Of a DNA stretch of 64,000 nucleotides, positions 55,641 to 64,000 are shown one piece after another (position 1 is the first letter of the stretch; every line of letters begins with the position of its first letter). Source of the stretch: Perognathus longimembris pacificus (lineage: Eukaryota > Chordata > Mammalia > Rodentia > Heteromyidae); NCBI RefSeq assembly GCF_023159225.1, contig NC_063176.1, positions 36,140,786-36,204,785 of the forward strand, in the 5' to 3' direction. Both the position numbers and the translations under genes were made by a program. The notes under the pieces are model-generated. The model made no database searches and had not been told where the DNA came from. It saw nothing but the letters and a program-made list of their open reading frames with translations.

Positions 55641-55649
55641 ATATCCTAG

Positions 55650-56047
55650 TGTTATGCCAAGTCACAAAACGACCACCAAGAAGGCCACCGAGACTCAGAC
55701 ATTCCAAAATGCAAAAGCAAGGCAAGACTTTATTCAAGCGGGGGCCGTGGCCCGGGCCTTGTCCTACCCACCGACACAGCAGAGGTTAGGAGGGAGCCTC
55801 GAGCTGCAATTACACAGGGCTTATAAAGGCAAAAAACAAAATTACAACAATCAAGTGTTCAAGCAAGATTAGGACACAGGTACGAATCTGATTGGCTCAG
55901 GGCTAGAGGCATTCTGGGGGCGGTTAGAGTTAAGCATTCCCAGTGGTTAGAGTTCTCGACTGGCTGGGCCCTAATAAGCTTGCCCTGGGTTTGCTCAGAC
56001 AACAAAATGGGGGCTGCCTGAAAATTGGGTTTACTTTTAACTCTTCA
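55650..56047 (-). mobile_element. 3' LTR of an endogenous gammaretrovirus-like element
   Basis: Minus-strand order: TGAAGAG start directly after a G-rich polypurine tract, a CCAAT box (gagccaatcagatt), a TATA box (gcctttataagccc), an AATAAA signal (gcttgaataaagtc), a U5 and a terminal ATAACA. The ~398-base size and the aagggggga tract then TG start are class I (MLV-like) traits. It points toward the N4BP2 promoter. Confidence 0.85.
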
Positions 56048-56576
56048 TTCCCCCCTTCTGATAGGTAACTCGAGAACCAATCATGGTTCTCCTTGCTTAT
56101 TAGTTTGATTCTGACTGTGAATCGGTAGGGATAGATTGGTATTGTGCCCGCAATACCATAAATTGTCGATGGCGCTTTACTCAGTTGGTAGGAGTGTGGC
56201 TCAGGAGGAGGTCCAGTCTCATAAAGGGCCTTTAGCTTGAGCCAGATCACTTGGTGGACTTGCTATAGGGCTCTGAGGGGGCGATAAAAGCTCATAACAA
56301 ATGCGATTACAAGTTAGGAATAACATTTAGATGACATCACACAAGTCCCTTAGCCCTGCAGATACAGGTACACATAAACATAGTTTTACACAAAAGCCCC
56401 AATTCTGACCCTATTTATATTATAGCCAATTTGATTACATACAACTTTACTCATATGCTCTAATTTTAAGACATACTGATACCATTTGTTACATACTCAC
56501 TTTATAGGGATTGTCTTTCTCACCTTTAACATGTCACAACCTTTTCATCTAAAGGGAACATTTTTGTTTTCTCTCT

Positions 56577-56740
56577 CTAAAGTCTTTCCTTATACAGTTT
56601 TATAATCTGTGTCTTATAAAATTTAACGTATCCCCACTCACACCATCTTCTACTTCCTCTAAAGTCTTTCCTTATACAGTTTTATAATCTGTGTCTTATA
56701 AAATTTAACATATCCCCACTCACACCATCTTCTACTTCCT
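56577..56740 (+). repeat. 82-base tandem duplication
   Basis: Units 56577-56658 and 56659-56740 are aligned without gaps and differ at one base (aacgtatcc against aacatatcc). Confidence 0.97.
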
Positions 56741-56784
56741 CACACCATCAGTGACTTACTGGAACATTCTGTGACAATTTACTT

Positions 56785-56989
56785 TTTTTTTTTTTTTTGC
56801 CAGTCCTGGGGCTTGGACTCAGGGCCTGAGCACTGTCCCTGGCTTCTTTTTGCTCAAGGCTAGCACTCTGCCACTTGAGCCACAGCGCCACCTCTGGACG
56901 TTTTCTGTATATGTGGTGCTGGGGAATTGAACCCAGGGCCTCATGTATACGAGGCAAGCGCTCTTGCCACTAGGCCATATCCCCAGCCC
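56785..56989 (-). mobile_element. IDL-Geo SINE in the ERV interior
   Basis: Flanks gacaatttactttt and gacaacttactttt form a target-site duplication with one change. Confidence 0.95.
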
Positions 56990-58911
56990 GACAACTTACT
57001 TTTTAAATCCCTTTCTTATCCAGAGGAAACCATTTCTCTATCCCTTTTTCCAAGGCTTTCTATACTAACTTTCCTCTTTACATTTCCTGGGTCTTCTTTG
57101 CTGCTAGAGTTTTAAACTGTCTACATTTTCCGGCTTATCTCAACTACATCAAGGCAATTTACTGTGACTCCACCCACAGGCTGTTGGGGAAGACAAAGAG
57201 GGGGCAACGGTCAGTCCAATGGGACTGCTGCTCCTAAGAAGCCAGACCAGAGCCAACTATCATAAGCCAACTATTCTATATCTACATTCTATATTCTATA
57301 TCTATATTCTATATCATGAGCCAACTATTCTAAAGTGGATTTCTCCAGTTTCCAGTTCCTCCAAGTGCCTAAGGTTGGCCAGTGGCATCTGCAAGATCCA
57401 CCACCAGGAGGGCTCCATGAAGATGCCCCCAGCCAGTTTAAATCTCTGTCCAGTTACCTTGGTACCTGGCACACCTGATGGCAGTTACCTCCCTCTCTTC
57501 TCTGAGGTCACACCCTAATCCATCTGGACACATTTTAATACTCTTGGACATACCTCCACCCCAGGCATTGCCTGGAAGTGACTCTCCAGCCTGTCATACA
57601 TGCTTTGAATTTAGCAGCAGGCCAGTCTGCTTGAAAATTTCTTACAATATCCAATTTTCTTAATAGAGCTAGTTAGCAGATCCAAAGCACTTTCCAGCAG
57701 AAACCAGCTGCATATGATAAGAGTCTCATCTGAAGATGTAGATTCTTCTAGATGACTGTTGACTCTCCTTGATCCTCACTCAAATGCAATGGGCAGGGGC
57801 CATGGTGGTGTCAAGGCAGCAGTGGCTCCCAGTGGTTCCAGTAGAATGTCACACCTTCTGGGTTACCTGCAACTTTCTCCATAGACTGGTTAGAGAAGCT
57901 TAACCTAAGTTAACCTAAAGCCTAGCTTTAGTCAAATTTCCTAGTATTTTCCTGATTCCTTCTTAAGCACACTAGCTTTTTCAGGCTGGCACATCACTGA
58001 AAGTCAAGACAGCTTTAGGCAATCAGTGGCCCTTGGGTCATTTTGCCAGGGCAATAAGTTTAAATCAGATATTTCCATTAAGGCTAGGATTTTTTTTTTT
58101 AAACCAACATAGGCGGCTTGGCCTGTATTCATTTTTCACAGGTGCAGTCTATACTGTTAGCGCTTTTTTCCATGCCTCTAGTTTATCCTGCCTCATCTTC
58201 CCAAAATCAACTCTGGTCCCTTGGTCCTAAAATGGGGAGCTGATGGGCAAAGATCATCCATCTTCTATAACTTCTTCATGCTGACTCAGGGACGTTGACC
58301 TTACCTAGCCAGGAACCTATAACCTTAGTCTACTTTACCAAGGTGCTGCATGATCAGATGTCCATTAGGAGCTTTACTCCAAACTGGAAATTACATTCAA
58401 CATTTTAACTTTCAGCTATACAGACATCTTTTTGGGCTATCGCAGTGTAGCCTTTTAACATTCTAGTTTGTAAAAGCTTTTTCCTGACTGGCTGGGGAAC
58501 TGATCTCTGCTGACCTAAAAAAAATGCCTATATTACCTTTGCAGGCCCAAGGACACAGTCTCAGGTCTACAAGCTTTCTTTCCTGAACAGATGTATCAGC
58601 TTAAAATTCTCACTGCCAGTCAGGGCTTTGAGTAGATGCGGGGGTTGGGATTTTAAACTATCCTCTCATTTGACACTTACCCTTACTACCCACTATCACA
58701 GATGACTGGCAAGTTCCTGCCCAGTAGACAGACATGGGTATTAGAAAGGCATGCTTACGAACTATTCTTCTAGGACTTCCCGGCTTTGATTAACTTTTGA
58801 AAGGCCAAACAGGAGTGACTTTAGGATCTGACACCATCTCTGCCATCCAAGCAATGGCTTACTGCCTCTGGATGCTCCATCACTTTTGTCCCAGGAGGAG
58901 TGACTTTTCAC

Positions 58912-59092
58912 TGGACTTGGACTCAGGGCCTGAGTGCTGTCCCTCAGCTCTCCAGCTCAAGACTAGCACCCTACCACTTTGAGCTCCACACAACTCCGTT
59001 CCCAGCACTCTGCTGGCTGATTAGAGACAAGTCTCTCACAGGGACCTTTCTCTGCCCGGGCTGGCTTCGAACCGCAGATTTCAGATCAATGA
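58912..59092 (-). mobile_element. B1-Geo SINE, diverged
   Basis: cttggactcagggcctgagt and gggctggcttcgaaccgcag mark the Geo and B1 parts; the left end is lost. Confidence 0.75.
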
Positions 59093-59154
59093 GTCTTACA
59101 AGAGGCCACTTTACTCCAATTAAAAGCAACAAGGTGGTCCACACAGAAGTAGTT

Positions 59155-59385
59155 GGTTTTGGTTTTTTTGTGTTTTGTTTGTTTGTTTGTTTTTGCCAGT
59201 CCTGGGCTTGGACTCAGGGCCTGAACACAGTCCTTGGCTTCTTTTTGCTCAAGGCTAGCACCCTGCCACTTGAGCCACAGTGCCACTTCTAGCCATTTTC
59301 TGTATATGTGGTGCTGGGGAATTGAACCCAGGGCTTCATGTATAGGAGGCAAGCATTCTTGTCACTAGGCCATATCCCTAGCCCT
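59155..59385 (-). mobile_element. IDL-Geo SINE
   Basis: Target-site duplication cacacagaagtagtt at 59140-59154 and 59386-59400. Confidence 0.95.
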
Positions 59386-59641
59386 CACACAGAAGTAGTT
59401 TTTAAGCAGGCTCTTACCTGGAACTTAAGGGCCAGTATTAGATCTTGACAAACTTGTAGGAATCACCTGTGCTTCTCTGTGGGCCTGCTGGAAATTGTTA
59501 CAAAAAACCTACAAAGAAACTGGAATGGCAATTAAACATGTAGCCATAATTCTCCTTTTCTCACTTTACAATAATCATTTAGGACAATTTTACTTCCAAA
59601 TTTCTTATAAATGTATTCTTGATTTCCAAAGCCTTTTTACT

Positions 59642-59698
59642 AGGGCTTCGTGTATACGAGTCAAGCACTCTTGCCAATAGGCCATATTCCCAGCCCCA
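59642..59698 (-). mobile_element. IDL left-end fragment
   Basis: Only the 5' half of the ID-like monomer is present (cactcttgccaataggccat to ccagcccc). Confidence 0.8.
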
Positions 59699-59777
59699 GA
59701 CTGGATATCTTTATCCAATTAGCCTCTTCCTGAAAAAGATTCTGAATTGGGACTCAAGCTATAATCATAATACAAAT

Positions 59778-59990
59778 GAGAAGCTGGAAATATAGTTTAG
59801 TGGTAGAATGCTTCCCTAGCATGCATGAAACCCTGTGTTTAATTCCTCAGTGCCACATAAACAGAAAAAACCAGAAGTGGCATTATGGATCAAGTGGTAG
59901 AGTGCTAGCCTTGAGCAAAAAGAAGCCAGGGACAGTGCTCAGGCCCTGAGTTCAAGCCTCAGGACTGACCAAATAATAATAATAATAAGT
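59778..59990 (+). mobile_element. IDL-Geo SINE, older subfamily
   Basis: agctggaaatatagtttagtgg start; tail of five AAT units. Confidence 0.85.
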
Positions 59991-60237
59991 GAAAGACTAA
60001 CAATGCAATAGAGAAAAAGTGGACAGAGGCATGAAACCTTTCAGGCCTAACTGGTGCTAATTTAAAACAAGAGGAAAAAATGGACAGAGTGATTACAGAA
60101 AAATGGCAATTATTCTTAAGCAAATTTTAAACTTACAAATGTGGCAAGGTTGCGTTTGTTGTTGTTGTTCCCAGCATTTCTTGTCATAATGAAACACTGG
60201 AGAAAACCTAAATGTCCAGCAATAAGAAACAAGTATG

Positions 60238-60431
60238 GGGCCTGGGGATGCTTGCCTAGCATGCATGAAACCCTGGGTTCAATTCCTCAGGACCACATAA
60301 ATAGAAAAAGCTGGAAGTGGCACCTTTACTCAAGTGGTAGAGTGCTAGCCTTGACCAAAAGAAGCTTAAGGACAGCACCAAGGCCCTGAGTTCAAGCCCC
60401 AGGACTGGCCAAAAAAAGAAAAAAAAAAAAA
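60238..60431 (+). mobile_element. IDL-Geo SINE lacking box A
   Basis: ggcctggggat joins directly to gcttgcctagc, deleting the left box A. Flanks aagaaacaagta on both sides show that it still inserted as a unit. Confidence 0.85.
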
Positions 60432-60536
60432 AGAAACAAGTAGTTATACCAAAACAATAGAACCTATAATACAAAAGAATGATGGCACTCTTTAAGTGCT
60501 GATACTGCACGATCTCTATGATATAGTTCTTAAAAG

Positions 60537-60538
<2 letters not shown>

Positions 60539-60590
<52 letters not shown>

Positions 60591-60740
60591 TTGAGGCCAG
60601 CCTGGGCAGAAAAGTCTGCACTCCATCTCCAATTAACCACAAAAAAGCTGAGCTAGAAAACATGGCTCAAGTGGTAGAGTACTAGCTATAAGCAAGAAAG
60701 CAAGTGTGGGGCACTGAGCAAAAGCTTCAGGAGTGGCACA
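60539..60740 (+). repeat. GT microsatellite and B1-Geo 3' part
   Basis: About 26 GT units (60539-60590), followed by the right two-thirds of a B1-Geo copy (gaggccagcctgggcagaaa to aggagtggc). Confidence 0.85.
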
Positions 60741-61238
60741 TGTGTGTGGGCATGTGCATGTACACACAGAGAATTGGAAAACCAGCAAATATTTATCAGC
60801 TGCAGTTCAGTTTCCCCATTTTCTAACCACAACATCCCCGTTGTCCTTAACTGTCTATACACACTGCCTCTCATAATCTCATGTTTTCAAATTAGCCCAA
60901 GAGGGTAGGAAGGAGAAACATTCCAGGAAAAAAAAAATTCCACAGCTATTATTTTCTTCCAGTTCTATCCTGTTAGGGAATGTTAAGGAAATAAAAATAC
61001 GTGACTTTTCTCCATGGCTCAGAATTAGGGAAGGATTAGTCATTAGCAGTTACTTCTTTGTAAAAACAAATCTTATTCTTTATTCTTGGTTGAGAGAGAG
61101 AGAACAACAGAAAGTCTGAGAAAATTAGTTTCTCAAGTCATATCCTTTATGACAAATTATCTGGTAGAAATTTTCATTTGGTCATGACCAAATGTATTGT
61201 CAAACAAAATGTCATCTTGAATTAAGATAAGAAAGACC
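60741..61238. other. 5' flank, nothing recognised
   Basis: AT-rich unique sequence. Confidence 0.5.
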
Positions 61239-61612
61239 TAATGCTAGAGATGGTGACGCATTCCTGGGGGAAACACTAGGGAGTTTGAGGAAGAAGCACA
61301 AATTCAAGGCCAGCCTGGTATACATATTGAAACTGTCTAAAAAAAAAAAAAAAAAAAGGAAAGGAAAAGAAAAAAGAAAGCCAGGCACTGATGGCTGACA
61401 TCTGTAATCTTAGCTACTAAGGAGGCTGAGATCTGAGCTTTGTGTTTTGAAACTAGCCCAGGCAGGAAAGTGTGTGAAACTTCGATCTCCAATTAACCAC
61501 CAAAAAGCTAGAAGTGAAGCTGTGGCTAAATGGTAGAACACTAACTAGCCTTGAGCAAAAAAGATCAGGGATAGCACCCAGGCCCTGAGTTCAAGCCCCA
61601 GGACCAGCATGA
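61239..61612 (+). mobile_element. B1 SINE followed by B1-Geo SINE
   Basis: B1 at 61239-61372 with a long A-tail; B1-Geo starts at 61379 in that tail and ends ccaggaccagcatg. Confidence 0.85.
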
Positions 61613-61829
61613 AATTAATAAATAAACAAATGGAAATAAAGATTTGGGGACATAATAAAGTTTGTGATGTCAGCATGTCAGTAGTTTCATTCTCTTATCA
61701 AACATAAATGAAGATCTTGTCAGTTATGTGGCTAACACAATTGCAGGATGGAAAGCATCTTGCAGCTGTGTGGTCAGAAGGAAAGGAAAACAGATTTTGG
61801 TGAATACATAGTAATCTATGCCTGCCTCA

Positions 61830-61915
61830 CTGAGATTATTATTCTCATTTTGAAGGGAAAATGATTCCCAGAGACAGTAACTTCACTGTAGTCGTGATTC
61901 AAGTACAGGTCTATT
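61830..61915 (-). mobile_element. MIR fragment
   Basis: ttctcattttgaagggaaaa, agagacagtaacttcac and gtgattcaagtacagg track the antisense MIR core. Confidence 0.5.
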
Positions 61916-62299
61916 TAATAACATACATCCTTTGGAATCTTTTATTATGAGAGCTTATATATTTTCATTTAAAGAGTGAAAATATATGCAAAAATTCCCC
62001 CTCTCATTTACAAAAAATTTAGGACTTTTTTTTCTCCTGGCTATAGCTATCTCTTCAGTCCCCACTCTTTGATTAAGCCCTGTGAGTTGGCACTGAGCGT
62101 GCTGACAAAGTCTTCCCTTGAAGGTCCCATCCACTTCCAGTCACCAACCCAGTAACCCTCCTCAGCTACCCTCATACTTTGTCAGCCTGCTTGGTTCTGA
62201 GGAAAGAGGCATAGAGCCTTTCTGAGCAAAGAGCCTTTCAAATGCTTCTCTTTTTTCTATGTTCTAGATCTCAGCCTGCCCTCATCTCATTTTCTTGTC

Positions 62300-62480
62300 C
62301 CTTTTTATTTTGAAGTAATTTTCATTAGCATACCTTAGTTGTACAAGGGGGAGATTTCACTGTGACATTTCCACACATGCAAACAATGTATCCCTAGCAA
62401 CTTTCCCTTTTTATTACTCTCTCCCATCCCACCCACTTCTTAAAACAATTTCAGCAAGTTTCATTGTTCTTTTCTTTTCT
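62300..62480 (-). mobile_element. L1 3' UTR fragment, antisense
   Basis: gggagatttcactgtgacat, tattactctctcccatccca and a CT-rich tract are consistent with a reverse-oriented LINE-1 3' end. Assigned from memory. Confidence 0.45.
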
Positions 62481-62524
62481 TTCCTTCCTTCCTTCCTTCT
62501 TTCCTTTTTGTTGTTGTTGTTGTT

Positions 62525-62848
62525 GTTAAGGTATCAGGATTTGAACTCAGGGCCTGGGTGCTATAGCTTAGAAAAAATAATCGCTCAGAATTCACAAACA
62601 ACCTTTGCCCAGTTTTTCCTTTTTTGTGTGCAAATCTTGGGACTTGAACCAAGACCTGGGCACTGTTCCTGAGCTTTTGTACTCAAGGCTTAAACCACAG
62701 CTCTGCTTCTGGCTTTTTTTTTTTTTTTTTGGTGATTATTTGGAGATAAAAGTCTCATGGGCTTTCTTGCCTGGGTTGGCTTTGAACTGCAATCCTCAGA
62801 TCCCAGCCTAAATAGCTAGGATTACAGGTATGAACTACCAGGGCTGGA
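62525..62848 (-). mobile_element. Geo fragment and B1-Geo SINE
   Basis: Geo piece 62525-62575 and B1-Geo 62620-62848, with an 18-T run in the linker. Confidence 0.75.
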
Positions 62849-63424
62849 TGGTAAAGAAGAATTTCCAAGAGAACACTGAAAAGAATTTAACAAAGATATA
62901 AGAGGAAAACCAGAAGTACATGTTGTAATAGAAATCCAAGGAGGGGAATTGAGAGGGATAGGGAGAGAGAGAGAAAATTTCCCTTGAAAGCTGTCATTAG
63001 GTCAGAAGTTTGAGTGATTACGTAATAAGAAAATAAAAGGCAATGATCCAGTTTAGTAAGAGAGCAGTTTGTGGAATGAGTTTAGAAGGGTGGGGTGCAC
63101 ACAATGTTACCTCACATGTGAACTGAATAAAGATAACGACGGCAGCACTGTATATGGAAATAATTAGACTGTGCCCCAGATGTCAAAGGGCAAATGCACT
63201 GGGATGCAGTCATACAGAGAACTACTTGAAACGAACCCAAATGAATGAACTAAAGTATCAATATAGTATCTATATAGATAATCGTAAAAACAAATTCAAC
63301 ATGGATCATAAATTTTAATGTAATTAACTTTTAGAAGACAGTACAGATATTGTCAGAACCTATACCCTTATGAAGAACTATTATATATAACAACAAATGT
63401 GATCTATAAAAGGGAAAGATAATA
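62849..63424. other. 5' flank, nothing recognised
   Basis: Unique AT-rich sequence with no repeat or gene. Confidence 0.5.
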
Positions 63425-63540
63425 TCTAGGCATGGTGGCACATACTGGTTATCCCAGCACTTGGGAATCTGAGGCAGGAGGATCCTGAATTCAAGTATAG
63501 ACTGGGCAACTTAGCAAGACATTGTCTCAAAATAATGTAA
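63425..63540 (+). mobile_element. B1 SINE
   Basis: Classical B1: gcatggtggcacatactgg, atcccagcacttgggaatct, aggcaggaggatcctgaatt. Confidence 0.85.
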
Positions 63541-63556
63541 AAAAGGACTGGAGAAG

Positions 63557-63830
63557 GGCTGGGAATGTGGCTTAATGGTACAGTGCTTGCCTAGCACACA
63601 TGAAGCCCTGGGTTCCTCAGCACCACATATATAGAAAAAGCCAGAAGTGGCACTGTGGCTCAAGTGGTAGAGGGCTAGCCTTGAGCAAAAAAGGAAGCCA
63701 GGGACAGTGATCAGGCCCTGAGTTCAAGCACCAGGACTGGCAAAAAAAAAAAAAAAGGACTGAGGATGTATCTTTTGGTATAGCACTTGTTTTTAGTATG
63801 AATAAAGCCTTGAGTTCAACCCCTAGTACT
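63557..63830 (+). mobile_element. IDL-Geo SINE inserted at the start of an ID SINE
   Basis: IDL-Geo 63557-63756, flanked by aaaaggactg. The ID host continues at 63757-63830 (gaggatgtatcttttggtat to tcaacccctagtac). Confidence 0.85.
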
Positions 63831-63876
63831 ATAAGATAAAATAAAACAAAGATAAATTTCACTTTTTTGTTTGTTT

Positions 63877-63957
63877 GTTTACTGTCCTGGGATTTGAACT
63901 CTAGGCCTTTCATTTAGTAGGCAAGCATTCTACTGCTTGAGCCATACTCTTAGCCCC
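63877..63957 (-). mobile_element. ID SINE
   Basis: Antisense ID: ctgggatttgaactctaggc to gccatactcttagcccc. Confidence 0.75.
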
Positions 63958-64000
63958 TTTTGCTTTTAGGTTATTTTTCTAATAGTTTCTCATTATTGGG

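Larger units (their letters stand above)
56048..59640 (-). mobile_element. Decayed ERV interior, no 5' LTR seen
   Basis: Sequence upstream (minus sense) of the LTR begins with the polypurine tract at 56048-56060 and continues without SINE-like structure apart from later insertions. Frames are broken by many stops; I could not assign gag, pol or env with confidence. No second LTR or primer-binding site was recognised before 59640, so the right boundary is uncertain. Confidence 0.5.

Noticed and set aside
55930..56250. 106-codon minus-strand frame running from the ERV interior into the LTR
   Set aside because: No recognisable retroviral motif; it crosses the polypurine tract and is surrounded by stops, so it is more likely chance than a retained viral gene.
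1..64000. CRISPR array, bacterial operon or plasmid features
   Set aside because: Direct repeats here are SINEs or microsatellites; the spliced gene, CpG island and retroelements show a mammalian nuclear genome.

Overview
This is a mammalian nuclear window of AT-rich introns packed with SINEs, plus one CpG island. The commonest recent repeat is a two-part SINE: an ID-like (tRNA-Ala-derived) left monomer joined to a second module starting gccagaagtgg and ending in an A-tail. From memory this is the IDL-Geo SINE, described as restricted to geomyoid rodents (kangaroo rats, pocket mice, pocket gophers), so the source is probably a heteromyid or geomyid rodent. I could not test this against a database.

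The window holds one recognisable protein-coding gene, N4BP2 (NEDD4-binding protein 2), on the minus strand. I placed a non-coding first exon in the CpG island (donor after 51109), the start codon at 34302, and twelve coding exons down to 859. All have GT-AG junctions, every phase fits, and together they give exactly 1589 codons with no stop. The visible protein has an N-terminal CUE module, a P-loop polynucleotide-kinase domain (exons 3-7), a long 2.36-kb exon of mostly low-complexity sequence, and two further segments that look CUE-like. The C-terminal Smr nuclease domain (about 180 residues in human) lies off the left edge.

Layout: 1-51109 is the gene body, with introns built from IDL-Geo, a 7SL/B1-type monomer fused to the same Geo module (called B1-Geo here), plain B1 and ID copies, and older MIR, L1 and L2-like remnants. 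50.4-52.1 kb is the CpG-island promoter. 52.1-64 kb is 5' flank. It contains a minus-oriented endogenous retrovirus remnant with a 3' LTR at 55650-56047 and a decayed interior. A second, solo LTR sits in intron 1 at 42434-42915.

The most unusual structure is a 252-bp inverted repeat with no mismatch (25713-25964 and 27298-27549) that brackets coding exon 4. The second arm carries only the first bases of a SINE that is complete beside the first arm. This shows which arm was the source, and predicts a strong hairpin in the N4BP2 pre-mRNA with exon 4 in its loop. I saw no prokaryotic-type system, CRISPR array or tRNA/rRNA gene. SINE ends are accurate to a few bases where target-site duplications (TSDs) are quoted and to about 10 bases elsewhere.
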